Both the position numbers and the translations under genes were made by a program. Below the pieces are notes generated by a model, which did not search any database, had not been told where the DNA came from, and saw only the letters and a list, made by a program, of their open reading frames with translations. A DNA stretch of 64,000 nucleotides from Mycolicibacterium moriokaense. Lineage in GTDB: Bacteria; Actinomycetota; Actinomycetes; Mycobacteriales; Mycobacteriaceae. Where the stretch lies: the NCBI RefSeq assembly GCF_010726085.1, contig NZ_AP022560.1:1-64000 (forward strand), given 5' to 3'. This document shows positions 9,641-18,752 of the stretch, piece after piece; within the stretch, counting starts at the first letter, position 1, and each line of letters starts with the position of its first letter.

Positions 9641-11495
9641 ATGACCCGCCAGCTCCTGAGGATCACCACCGCCGGATCGGTAGACGATGGCAAGAGCACG
9701 CTGATCGGCCGGCTCCTGCACGACACCGACAGTCTTCCCCTCGATCATCTCGAGGCGGTGACCGACGAGGAGGGTGTGGCGGACCTGGCGGCACTGTCCG
9801 ACGGGTTGCGCGCCGAACGCGAGCAGGGCATCACGATCGACGTGGCGTATCGCTTCTTCTCCACCGATGCGCGCAGCTACATCCTCGCCGACACGCCTGG
9901 ACACGAGCGGTATACCCGCAACATGTTCACCGGCGCCTCGAACGCGCACGCCGCGATCCTTCTCGTGGACGCCCGCGCCGGCGTGCTGAGGCAGACGAAC
10001 CGGCATGCCCGGATCGCGAAGCTGTTGGGCATCAAGCATTTCGTCGCGGCGGTCAACAAGATCGACCTGGTCAACTTCGACGAGGGCCGGTTCGACGAAG
10101 TCGTCGGCCAGATTCGGCAAATCGCCGCGCGTCTGGGTGAAATAGACATCACGGTCATCCCCATCGCAGCCAAGCACGGTGACAACGTCGTGCACCGCTC
10201 CGAACGCACGCCCTGGTACGACGGACCGACGCTGCTGGAATACCTCGAGGGCATCGAACTCTCCGCACCGCAGCCGGAGCCGGAGAAACTGCGGTTGCCC
10301 GTCCAGTGGGTCACGGCCCACCCGGAACAGCGCAGGCGCTACACCGCCGGCTCTCCGCCGGTACGCTGAAGGTCGGCGATGCAGTCGTCAGCCTGCCTGC
10401 GGGCACCCGTTCGACGGTCACCCTCGTCGACACCCTCGATGAGGAGCGCACGACCGCCGTCGCACCGTTGTCGGTGTCGATCGAGCTGGCCGACGACATC
10501 GACGTCGGTCGTGGCGACGTGTTCGTCAGCGGTGCCGAGGGCGCCTCTCTCCCTGTGCTCGCACGTGAGCTCGACGCGACGGTGTGCTGGTTCCTGGACA
10601 GCCCGTTGCGCGCAGGTGACCGGCTCGCTCTCAAGCAGGGCACCCGCACGGTGCGCGCCACTGTGCAGGCCCTGCATTCACGACTGGACCCGGAAACGCT
10701 CGACGAACTCGACAACCCGGTCGAGCTGGTACTCAACGACATCGGCGAGGTCACGCTGCGTACGAGTTCGGTCGTCGTGGCCGACTCCACCGACAACCGC
10801 GACAGCGGTGCATTCATCCTGATCGACGAGACCACCAATGAGACCGTCGGCGCAGGCACCATCATCGAACCGCGAGAGTCAAGCCGGGTGTGCAGACCCG
10901 CAACGACATCCGTTGGCATCCTTCGTCGTTGGACCGTGGCCACCGCTGGAAGGCCACCGGTCAGCGGGGCGCCACCATCTGGTTCACGGGTCTGCCTGCG
11001 TCAGGCAAATCGACGATCGCGGTCGCGGTGGAGCGGGCGTTGGTCGAGGCCGGCGACGTGGCCTACCTTCTCGACGGTGACAACATCCGGCACGGGCTGT
11101 CGGATGACCTCGGATTCTCACCGGGCGATCGTGCCGAGAACATCCGCCGCGTCGGTCACCTCACCCGGCTTTTCGCCGATGCGGGCGTGGTGGCATTGGC
11201 ATCGCTGGTGTCACCGTTGAAGTCGGACCGCGAGATCGCTCGTGCGCTCAACGACGCCGCGAAGCTTCCCTTCATCGAGGTGTATGTGGCGACGCCGGTC
11301 GAGGAGTGCGCCAAACGCGACCCCAAGGGGCTCTATGCGCGAGCCCGCGCCGGTGAACTGAAGGGACTCACCGGATTCGACGCACCGTACGAGGCGCCGG
11401 AATCCCCCGATCTCGTGTTGGACACGACAGGCGCCGACATCGACGGGCTGGTCAAGCAGGTCGTCGACCTGTTGAACCGCAAACGCGAACTCTAA
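9641..11495 (+). CDS. cysNC: Bifunctional sulfate adenylyltransferase subunit 1/APS kinase, frameshifted
   Basis: About 615 residues. The N-terminal CysN GTPase domain has [15 protein letters not shown] (G1), [13 protein letters not shown] (G3) and NKIDL (G4), followed by beta-barrel domains. The C-terminal CysC APS kinase domain has [11 protein letters not shown] (P-loop), [11 protein letters not shown] and the [11 protein letters not shown] loop. GTP hydrolysis drives sulfate adenylation with CysD; CysC then phosphorylates APS to PAPS, the donor for Stf0. Frames change near 10340 and 10880, each in a linker or conserved region with no loss of domains. The stop overlaps the convergent tam gene by 4 bases. 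Confidence 0.85.
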
Positions 11496-12252
11496 CCCAC
11501 CTGGGCGACAACGAATATCCTGCGGAACGGAAAGAACGTCGTGCCGTCCGGTCGCACCGGATAGTCCTGGTCGAGCATCGGGATCAGCTCGTCTCGAAAC
11601 TGTTGCCACTGCTCGTCGTTCAGTCGGCTCCGCACCGGTCGCAGCGCGGTCCCGCTGATCCAGCCCAGCACCGGATTCTCGCCGGTGAGCGCGTGGATGT
11701 ACGTCGTCTCCCACGCGTCGACTCGGCACCCGGCGTCTGCGAGCAGCGCCGCGTAGCCGACCGGGGAATCGACCTGAGCTTCACGGAACGGGAAGTCCCG
11801 CAACAGCTCTGCCCACCGTTCCTGACGAGCCAGGGTGCGCACCGCTTCGTGCGACGGGGCATCGAAGTTTCCGGGAACCTGCATCGCGATCCACGATCCC
11901 GACGAGAGCTGGCCTGCCCATCGGACCAGGAGATCGGCGTGTCCGGGCACCCACTGCAGTACGGCATTGGTCACCACGACGTCGGTGTCGGGCCGCGGTT
12001 CCCAGGTCCGCACATCGCCGACCTGAGCGTCGACACCCCGCTCGCGCGCCGCCTCCACCATTTCCGGGAGCTGTCCCAGGCCTCGATGACCGCGTCCGGC
12101 CAGCGTTGCGCAAGAGTGCGGGTGAGATTGCCCGGACCGCATCCAAGATCGACGACGCGCCGCGGCGATTGGGCCCCTATCCGCGATAACAGGTCGTAGA
12201 ACGGTCTCCCCCGGTGGTCGGCGAACGTCAGATAGACATCGGGATTCCACAT
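11492..12252 (-). CDS. tam: Trans-aconitate 2-methyltransferase, one frameshift
   Basis: About 255 residues, matching Rv0294 in position and sequence type. It starts [20 protein letters not shown] at 12252 and carries the SAM-binding motif [17 protein letters not shown] frame change near 12070 moves to [14 protein letters not shown], then [27 protein letters not shown] and the terminal [14 protein letters not shown]. The family monomethylates trans-aconitate, a side product that inhibits aconitase. It is divergent from the hydrolase gene at 12291, with only a 38-base gap for both promoters. Confidence 0.85.
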
Positions 12253-12290
12253 TCCGTCAGTCTGACACTCGGCGCGACTACCATGCGGAT

Positions 12291-13484
12291 GTGACCAGTT
12301 CGGACACCACTCCGGTCGATCCGCCCATCCCCGTTCCCGATGTTCCCGGAGCCGACGCGACCGCGCGCGGCCTACCTCGTCGCATCGATCTGACGGTTTG
12401 CCAGCGGCTGATCGTGGACGCCTCGGCGGCGGCCGATATCGCCCTGCGCACCGCGATCTCCTCGCTGATCGCGGCGACAATGGTCCCGACACTGGTCGGC
12501 GGGCTGCGCGCAGCCGCACGCGCCGAACAAGATCAACTCCGGTTCTACGCCGATCTGGCCGCCGCGAAGGATCCCGCGCTGTCGTTTCCGGCTCCGACGT
12601 CCGTGCCTCGGGTCGCGTCGCGTACCGCGAACCCGATCGCCGAGTGGATCGCCAAGGGCAACGTGCAGAACATCCGGTTCGACAGCAGCTTCGAGGCCGT
12701 CAACCCGGCGCTACGTGAGCAGTGCCGGGGCTTCACCCGCAACAACGTGGTGCACGCCCAGCACTGGCGGCACGACGACGGTCCGCATCCGACGCTCTGT
12801 GTGATCCACGGCTTCATGGGCTCGCCGTATCTGTTCAATGGCTTGTTCTTCTCCCTGCCGTGGTTCTACCGCTCCGGATACGACGTGCTGCTGTACACGA
12901 TGCCGTTCCACGGCAGCCGCGCCGAAAAGGGTTCGCCGTTCAGCGGTTACGGCTTCTTCGCACACGGTTTCTCCGGCTTCGCCGAAGCGATGGCGCAGGC
13001 CGTGCACGATTTCCGCTCGATCATCGACTATCTGGAGTTCACCGGGGTCGACCGGATCGCGCTGACCGGAATGTCGTTGGGCGGATACACCTCGGCGCTG
13101 ATCGCCAGCGTCGACGACCGGATCCAGGCGGTGATTCCGAACGTCCCCGTCGTCACACCCGACCAGACCGTCGACGAGTGGTTCCCGGCCAACAAGGTCG
13201 TCGAGTTGCGAAGTCGGCTGTCACACACCGATTCCGAGCTCACCAAAGCGGCGACGCTGTACTCCTCGCCGCTGAACTACCAGCCGCTGGTGCCCAAGGA
13301 CCGACGGTTGATCATCACCGGCCTCGGCGACCGGCTCGCTCCTCCGGAGCAAGCCGAAATGCTGTGGGAGCACTGGGATCGCTGCGCGTTCCACTGGTTC
13401 CCGGGCAACCACATCCTGCATGTCAGCCAGCCCGACTATCTACGCAGGATGACCCGCTTCATGCGCGACTTCATGTTCGACTGA
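12291..13484 (+). CDS. Alpha/beta hydrolase family protein (Rv0293c-like)
   Basis: 397 residues, intact; the first unbroken gene of the window. GTG 12291 is the start. After a proline-rich leader and a helical segment ([19 protein letters not shown]), the alpha/beta-hydrolase core shows [17 protein letters not shown], the nucleophile elbow GMSLGGYTS, and a late GNHILHV histidine. The location appears cytosolic or peripheral; no signal peptide. Substrate unknown. It stands convergent to eccE3, overlapping its 3' end by 45 bases, as Rv0293c does beside Rv0292. Hydrolase fold is clear; specific function is not. Confidence 0.85.
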   Translation: MTSSDTTPVDPPIPVPDVPGADATARGLPRRIDLTVCQRLIVDASAAADIALRTAISSLIAATMVPTLVGGLRAAARAEQDQLRFYADLAAAKDPALSFPAPTSVPRVASRTANPIAEWIAKGNVQNIRFDSSFEAVNPALREQCRGFTRNNVVHAQHWRHDDGPHPTLCVIHGFMGSPYLFNGLFFSLPWFYRSGYDVLLYTMPFHGSRAEKGSPFSGYGFFAHGFSGFAEAMAQAVHDFRSIIDYLEFTGVDRIALTGMSLGGYTSALIASVDDRIQAVIPNVPVVTPDQTVDEWFPANKVVELRSRLSHTDSELTKAATLYSSPLNYQPLVPKDRRLIITGLGDRLAPPEQAEMLWEHWDRCAFHWFPGNHILHVSQPDYLRRMTRFMRDFMFD

Positions 13485-14384
13485 CGAGCGCCCACCGACC
13501 GGCCAGCCGCCCGGCTCCAAAAGGCCAGGCGGTAGCGGGACGCCCGGGATGGCCAGCCGGTCCGTCGATCGAGGCGCCAGCGCGCTGAGCAACGGCCGCT
13601 GTATGCCTCGCTGAGGCACGAGTCCGGCCACCGGTACCCCGCGCACCGCCTCGGCCGTCCGGAACGCGCACAGAGCGCGTACTTCTGGATGTGCTGAGGT
13701 GCCGCTGAATTCGACTGCCGACCACGTTTCGGTCGGCTGCGTCCATACTTCGGCGAGCCGCCCGCGCAGCCCGTCGTCGATGGGAATCGCGTACGCCGAG
13801 AGATATCCGCTGTCCCCGCGCATCCCCCGCCACGTCTCGCGGTCGCCGTCGGCAAGTAGCTTCGGGGCATCGTCGACGAGGACGGCCGACAGCCCGGTTT
13901 CGCGAAGATGGTCGGCGAGCCGACGACCGACGATCTCGGCGGTGTCCAGTAGAGGGAGTTCAGCCGACCGGGCACGCAGCGCGGTCAGGTTGCCGACAGC
14001 ATTGAGCGTCAGGCTGATCCACGTCCCACTGGCACTGCCGTCATCGAGGTTGGTCACGCGAACCTTCTCACACCGGACACCGAAGCGTTCCACGTAACCG
14101 GCCACCATCGGCAGCGACAACCCGACGCCAGCCGGATCGTCGATGCGCAGAACGACGGTGACGGAGCCGGATGGCTGCACTTCGCGCTTGGAATGATTGC
14201 GGCGAAACACCGACAGCCGTCGCGCGATCATGGTCGTCACAAACAGCCCACGCCACCAAGCGAATACGATCACGATAACGGCGATCGCGATGCCGAGGAT
14301 CCACCAGTCGAGGTCGGACTGCCACGGGTAGGCCAGCGCGGCAAGAACGACGGCTACGAATGCCAACGCCAATCGGATGGTCAC
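13440..14384 (-). CDS. eccE3: ESX-3 type VII secretion core component EccE3
   Basis: 314 residues. Two N-terminal membrane helices (about residues 4-22 and 27-45: LALAFVAVVLAALAYPW, ILGIAIAVIVIVFAWW) precede a cytosolic/peripheral domain with ERFGVRCEKVRVTN and RGMRGDSGYLSAY. EccE sits at the edge of the EccB-C-D-E membrane complex. It is the last gene of the ESX-3 run, starting within the mycP3 stop (4-base overlap 14381-14384). The C-terminal residues extend 45 bases into the opposite-strand hydrolase gene. Confidence 0.9.
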   Translation of the reverse strand: MTIRLALAFVAVVLAALAYPWQSDLDWWILGIAIAVIVIVFAWWRGLFVTTMIARRLSVFRRNHSKREVQPSGSVTVVLRIDDPAGVGLSLPMVAGYVERFGVRCEKVRVTNLDDGSASGTWISLTLNAVGNLTALRARSAELPLLDTAEIVGRRLADHLRETGLSAVLVDDAPKLLADGDRETWRGMRGDSGYLSAYAIPIDDGLRGRLAEVWTQPTETWSAVEFSGTSAHPEVRALCAFRTAEAVRGVPVAGLVPQRGIQRPLLSALAPRSTDRLAIPGVPLPPGLLEPGGWPVGGRSSVEHEVAHEAGHPA

Positions 14385-15766
14385 GATGCCTCCGTCTTTC
14401 GTCTGTGGGTCGCGACCGCCGCCGTGATGGCAGCGATCAAAGCCAGCACACCCGTGCCGATGAACGCGATCGTGCGCGGCGTGTGATCCGGCGGTGTTGG
14501 TTGCGGTGGCGCCGCGATCGGTTTGGGTTCCGGATCACCGCCGGCGTCGCTCGCGGCGCTGACGTCCCACGTCAACGACGCCACCGGGTCGACAAGGCCG
14601 GCGCCGGTCAGGTTGGACGGTGCGCGGGCGGATCCCTGCGCACCGGCCGTCAGCCGGTCGACCACCTCCGCGGCCGTCAGCTCCGGGAATCGGCTGCGCA
14701 CCAACGCCGCGACGCCGGAGACGTACGCCGCAGCGAAACTCGCGCTGTTGAGCGGGAAGAGGTCCCCCTGCGCGTCGGGCAACGCGTTCGCGAGGCCCCC
14801 GCCGTCGGCGTTGCCGACCGAGGTGATGTTCTCGCCCGGCGCAGCGATACCGACCCAGGGCCCGGCCGCCGTGAACGCGGACGGTCCGCCCAAGGAATTG
14901 AGAGAGCCGACCGACAGCACGTACGGCTGCCACCACGACGGGATCGAAATGTCTGTCACCCCCGCCCAGTTGCGTGGATCATCGGGTCGGCTCGGGTCCG
15001 ACAGCGGATTCGACGGGCATGCCGAGCCCGGGTTCAGGCCCGTCTGGTTGTTTCCGGCCGCCGCGATGATGACGGCGTCCTTCTGCACGGCCGCGTATCG
15101 CAGGGCCGCGCCGAGCTCGGTCTGGTCGACGGCCTTGTTGGCGGGCAGGCAGGTCACCGCCGAGATGTTGATGATGCGGGCGCCGAGGTCGACCGCGCGA
15201 ACGATCGCCCTGGCGAGGGTCGCGACATCGAGCGCGACGCGCGCGGTCGACTGATCCGCTCCCGGGGTGCGGGGCCCGAACCGCGCCGACGTCGAACGGA
15301 TCGACAGGATCCGTGCGCCCGGTGCGACACCGGAGAAGCCGTCCGCGCCAGGCTGTCCGGCGATCAGGCCGGCGACCAGCGTGCCGTGTCCGTCGCAGTC
15401 CGAGAGTCCGTCCGTTGCCTCGACGAAGTCACCGCCCGGGTCGACGTTCGGCAGGCGAGGTCCCGGCCGCACACCGGTGTCGATCACCGCAACGAGTTGA
15501 CCGTCACCACGGCTGTACCGCCACGCGGCCGCGAGGTTGAGCATGGCCTGGTTCGGTTCGTCCGCACCCGGTTCGGTTCCGGGCAGCACACCGGTCACGA
15601 CGCAGGGACTGCGTTGCGTCATCGGCTGGACGGGTCCGGCGGCTCCCGACGGCGGCACCGCCGCGGGGTCCACCTGTGGCGGTGTGATCGCCCCTGCCGC
15701 AGGGCAACTCATCGCCGCAACGACCAGCGGCACCGCGAAGAACGTCCGCAGTTTCGCGTGCCTCAC
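14381..15766 (-). CDS. mycP3: ESX-3 mycosin serine protease MycP3
   Basis: 461 residues. Signal peptide (about residues 1-26), then a subtilisin-like S8 domain with the full catalytic set: Asp96 (AVIDTGV), His127 (DGHGTLVAG), oxyanion Asn239 (AAAGNN) and Ser343 (NSASFAAAYVSG). A C-terminal membrane helix (FIGTGVLALIAAITAAVA) and RRKTE tail anchor it with the protease domain outside. Mycosins stabilise the type VII membrane complex and cleave some substrates. It lies 7 bases after eccD3 and overlaps eccE3 by 4, so it is fully within the operon. Confidence 0.93.
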   Translation of the reverse strand: MRHAKLRTFFAVPLVVAAMSCPAAGAITPPQVDPAAVPPSGAAGPVQPMTQRSPCVVTGVLPGTEPGADEPNQAMLNLAAAWRYSRGDGQLVAVIDTGVRPGPRLPNVDPGGDFVEATDGLSDCDGHGTLVAGLIAGQPGADGFSGVAPGARILSIRSTSARFGPRTPGADQSTARVALDVATLARAIVRAVDLGARIINISAVTCLPANKAVDQTELGAALRYAAVQKDAVIIAAAGNNQTGLNPGSACPSNPLSDPSRPDDPRNWAGVTDISIPSWWQPYVLSVGSLNSLGGPSAFTAAGPWVGIAAPGENITSVGNADGGGLANALPDAQGDLFPLNSASFAAAYVSGVAALVRSRFPELTAAEVVDRLTAGAQGSARAPSNLTGAGLVDPVASLTWDVSAASDAGGDPEPKPIAAPPQPTPPDHTPRTIAFIGTGVLALIAAITAAVATHRRKTEAS

Positions 15767-15773
15767 CGATGCC

Positions 15774-17219
15774 TCATCGATTCAACACCCAGGCGAACAG
15801 CCCGACGAGATACGCCAGCACCGGAATCAGCGAGGCGTCGACACCGGAGGCCAGGAACCCGACAAGACGGCGCATCGGCAGCGAGTAGGTGTCCGGCGAT
15901 GCGACCCGCGGAACCAGCGCCGCGAACACGAACACCGCCGTCAGCGCCGCCAGTGCGCCCAGCGCCCACCACGCCTCGATATAGCGGGCTTCCGCGGCGA
16001 ACACGGCGAGGAACGCGGCCGCCATCAGGAAGGGCTGGCCGAGCAACCACGCCTTGCACGGCGCGGAATCCCACACCCGTGCCCGCAACGCCGCGCCCAG
16101 TGCCACCGCACCGACGACGTACCACGCCCAGTACGAAACACCGGGTGGCCCGGCGAGCAACAGCGCACCCGTCGTCGCCAGCAGCACCCCGCCTGCGATG
16201 AATCCGGTCTGGTGCGAATCGCTGACCCGCACCCGCCGCGGGAGGTCTTCGAGCACCTTCAGCGACGGTGAGGGCGGCGTGGGATCGCCGGGGGCGGGGA
16301 TGACCGGCACCGGCAGCCGCGCCCACGCCGCCGACAGCTGTGCGGCCTGCACGGTCACCACCAGCGCCAGTACGATCAGTATCGAAGCGATGACGACGGT
16401 GTTCAGCTGCCAGATCGCGGCCGCGCCCGCGGTCACCAGCGTGCCCACTCCGACGACCGCGACCGCGGTGAACACTGCGATCGCTCGTTCCCCGACGGTG
16501 ATGCTGACGATGGCCCATGCAGTCACCCCGGCCGCGGCGAGTAACACCGCAGACGATGACGGCCCGCCGGGTACCGCCATTCCGAGTGCCGCGGCGATCG
16601 GCACCAACGCGGCGATCGATAATGCCGTCGCCAACTTTGGCGAACGTCCCCAGGCAACCAAGGTGGCGAGCACGGTCGCCAGCGCGATGCCGCTTGCCGC
16701 GAAGAGCCCGCCGTAACCGCCGGTTGTTAGGCGGTGCACGGTGGCGAACGCAGTGCCGATCAGGATCAGGGCGACGACGGAGAGGCTGGCGCCGCGTTGA
16801 ATGTGGTCGGTGCCCCACGGCTTTTCCCTCGCCGCTGAGAAGATGACCGCCGCGTCGCCGATGTCCTCCACGATCCGCGGCGCGGGCGGCCCGGCAGGAA
16901 GCGGTTGCAGCGCAAGCAGATCGCCGTCGACAACACCGACGGTGTTCAGCGTGGCGTCGAGGCTGAACGGCGCACCACCGATGGGTGCCAGTGACAGCGG
17001 CGCCAGTCCGGTGTCGTCGGTGTCGTTCGCCTCGGTGGCCAGCGCCATCCGGCGCACGGCGGGCAGGATCTCGCGCAGCGGGAGCTCGGTCGGCAGCGCC
17101 ATATCGGTGACGCGGCCCCCGCCGGGTTCGTCCGGGCTGCCTGCGGCAAGCACGGCGACCCGGACGATCGGCATCGCCGCGAGGGAGGTACTGCCGTTCA
17201 ACTGACTGTCTGACGCCAT
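15774..17219 (-). CDS. eccD3: ESX-3 type VII secretion integral membrane protein EccD3
   Basis: 481 residues. An N-terminal ubiquitin-like cytosolic domain (about residues 15-115; MPIVRVAVLAAG, LPLREILPAVRR, GVVDGDLLALQPLP) precedes about eleven membrane helices from residue 145 to the end (GFLASGVDASLIPVLAYLVGLFAW). EccD forms the membrane-embedded part of the translocation complex. It overlaps the espG3 3' end by 22 bases, so translation is probably coupled. Length and topology match M. tuberculosis Rv0290. Confidence 0.93.
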   Translation of the reverse strand: MASDSQLNGSTSLAAMPIVRVAVLAAGSPDEPGGGRVTDMALPTELPLREILPAVRRMALATEANDTDDTGLAPLSLAPIGGAPFSLDATLNTVGVVDGDLLALQPLPAGPPAPRIVEDIGDAAVIFSAAREKPWGTDHIQRGASLSVVALILIGTAFATVHRLTTGGYGGLFAASGIALATVLATLVAWGRSPKLATALSIAALVPIAAALGMAVPGGPSSSAVLLAAAGVTAWAIVSITVGERAIAVFTAVAVVGVGTLVTAGAAAIWQLNTVVIASILIVLALVVTVQAAQLSAAWARLPVPVIPAPGDPTPPSPSLKVLEDLPRRVRVSDSHQTGFIAGGVLLATTGALLLAGPPGVSYWAWYVVGAVALGAALRARVWDSAPCKAWLLGQPFLMAAAFLAVFAAEARYIEAWWALGALAALTAVFVFAALVPRVASPDTYSLPMRRLVGFLASGVDASLIPVLAYLVGLFAWVLNR

Positions 17220-18079
17220 TTAAGGTGTTCCGTTCTCTGGTCCGAGTTGAAATCTCGGGTCAACTTCTGGTCGGGGAACCACGGCCCGTCGGGCAACGTG
17301 GCGGTGAGGCGCTCGATTGCGGTGGCGATGGCCAGTGGTGTGCCTGCGGTGAAGGTCGACACCCATTCCCCGTCAAAGGCTTTCCACGGGGATACGAGCA
17401 CCCGACCCTCGCGGGTGTCGACGACGCTGACGCCGACGTCCGTACTGACGCGGTGACCGTCGCGGTGGTCGCCCGCCACGATCTCCACATAGCTGCGGTC
17501 GGACGAATACGCGGCGGCCACCACCGCTCGCGCTGTCGCAGGGATTCCGAGGAACTCGATCACGTCGTCGAGTGCCGCTCCGTCGCGCAGCCGCTCATCG
17601 GCACGCGCTCCGGCCTGCGCGGGAATGGTGAACTCCTCGAACTGCGCCGGTGACCGTCCGGACAGGCCCGCCGTCAGGATGGGCACCAGCGCCTGCGGAT
17701 CCCCGATGTCCAGCGCGGTGAACGTGACCAGTCCGCCGCTTCGCAGCGCGACGGTGAGCTCGTCGCCCCGGTTCTCAGCGCGCGCGACGTACCCGCGCAG
17801 CATGGTTCCCGATCCCCTGACGAATCTGAGTTCGAGCCAGCGTCGTGCCCGGCATGTCGCAGTGATCCATTGGCGGACACCGGGATCGATGACCCCGTCG
17901 GCGGTCATCACCCCCAGCCCCGTCAGCTCCCCGAACAGCCTGGCGGTGAACTCCGCACGCTCCGCGTGATCGCTGAACGGCGGCGTGATAGCGAGCACCC
18001 AGGGAAAGTTGCCTGCGCCCAACGCATCAGCGACGAACCAGGCCTGCTCCGCGGTCAGCTCGACTGCGTTAGCGGCCAC
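17198..18079 (-). CDS. espG3: ESX-3 secretion-associated chaperone EspG3
   Basis: 293 residues, close to the 295 of the M. tuberculosis protein. Cytosolic. It begins VELTAEQAWFVADALGAGNFPW and has the EspG pattern ERAEFTARLFGELTGLGVM, DGVIDPGVRQWI and WVSTFTAGTPLAIATAIERL. EspG3 binds the tip of the cognate PE-PPE heterodimer (the PE and PPE encoded just upstream), keeping it soluble and marking it for ESX-3. It lies 6 bases after esxH. Confidence 0.92.
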   Translation of the reverse strand: MAANAVELTAEQAWFVADALGAGNFPWVLAITPPFSDHAERAEFTARLFGELTGLGVMTADGVIDPGVRQWITATCRARRWLELRFVRGSGTMLRGYVARAENRGDELTVALRSGGLVTFTALDIGDPQALVPILTAGLSGRSPAQFEEFTIPAQAGARADERLRDGAALDDVIEFLGIPATARAVVAAAYSSDRSYVEIVAGDHRDGHRVSTDVGVSVVDTREGRVLVSPWKAFDGEWVSTFTAGTPLAIATAIERLTATLPDGPWFPDQKLTRDFNSDQRTEHLKWRQTVS

Positions 18080-18085
18080 CGATAC

Positions 18086-18376
18086 TCAGCCACCCCATTT
18101 GGCGCCTTCGGCCGCATCGCGGGCGCTCATCGACATGGTGTTCGTCTCGTGGGTGGCGGCCATCGCGCGATAGGCCCGCACGAGCTCCTCGAGGCTGGTG
18201 TTCCATTGCGCCTGCCATGCCTGGTAACTCATGCCGGTGTCGCCCTGCCAGGCGCTCGCCAGCGCCGCCTGCTCGCTGGCGATGTCCGCGCCGACGCCGT
18301 GCATGGCACCCGCGTAGCCGGCCATCTCGCCGGCGTGTCCCAGCATCGCCGGGTAGTTGTACATGATCTGCGACAT
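18086..18376 (-). CDS. esxH: ESX-3 secreted WXG100 protein EsxH
   Basis: 96 residues, identical in length to TB10.4. Helical hairpin with the WxG-type turn (SAWQGDTGM, residues 42-49) and an ending GAKWGG. It pairs with EsxG and is exported by ESX-3; the complex is needed for siderophore-dependent iron use and, in pathogens, blocks host ESCRT. Of the zinc ligands described for M. tuberculosis EsxH (His14, His70, His76, Glu77), His14, His76 and Glu77 are present but residue 70 is Arg (LVRAYRAM). It lies 27 bases downstream of esxG. Confidence 0.95.
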   Translation of the reverse strand: MSQIMYNYPAMLGHAGEMAGYAGAMHGVGADIASEQAALASAWQGDTGMSYQAWQAQWNTSLEELVRAYRAMAATHETNTMSMSARDAAEGAKWGG

Positions 18377-18403
18377 CAGATTTTCCTCTCGTCGAAGTTC
18401 AGA

Positions 18404-18697
18404 TCAGATCGCGGTGTAAGTGCTTGCCGCAGCGGCATCCTCGGCCACGTAGGTGGCCGCGGCGTCGCCGATGTTGGCCTGCGCGATGTCGAGCAGAGCG
18501 TTGATCTTGGCGGACACCTCGATGAACCGGGCGTGCGCCGCCTGGAACGCGGCGGAGGACTCGCCCATGTGGAAGGCCTGCGCCGATTGCGCCGCCTGCT
18601 CGGCCTGGACCATGGTGCTGCGCATCAGCGCCGCCTTAGCGGAGAACGCCGCCTCGGAGGAGACCAGCTGCGGGATGTGCGCGTCCAGCATGCTCAT
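18404..18697 (-). CDS. esxG: ESX-3 secreted WXG100-like protein EsxG
   Basis: 97 residues from MSMLDAHIPQLVSSEAAF. The start at 18697 is chosen over upstream options because AAAGGAAAT gives a ribosome site a few bases before it and because length matches Rv0287. It has the ESAT-6-like hairpin, with the turn in the region of HMGESSAAF, and no signal peptide; export is through ESX-3 as a 1:1 dimer with EsxH. The type VII export motif is seen as YVAED (residues 83-87), the Y-x-x-x-D/E signal after the second helix. Confidence 0.95.
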   Translation of the reverse strand: MSMLDAHIPQLVSSEAAFSAKAALMRSTMVQAEQAAQSAQAFHMGESSAAFQAAHARFIEVSAKINALLDIAQANIGDAAATYVAEDAAAASTYTAI

Positions 18698-18752
18698 GAC
18701 ATTTCCTTTCGGTATTGGGTCTGACGTGGGCTGTGTGAGCCAGGTGTTCGGT

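Noticed and set aside
9263-10321. Long minus-strand open frame opposite cysNC
   Set aside because: Antisense shadow of the conserved CysN GTPase domain; no domain of its own.
1-12252. Reading the broken genes as genuine pseudogenes (genome reduction)
   Set aside because: Catalytic motifs remain intact in alternate frames and breaks stop sharply at one coordinate, which favours sequence error.
14360-16201. 613-codon plus-strand open frame opposite mycP3 and eccD3
   Set aside because: Arg-rich composition typical of an antisense frame in GC-rich DNA; both sense genes are certain.
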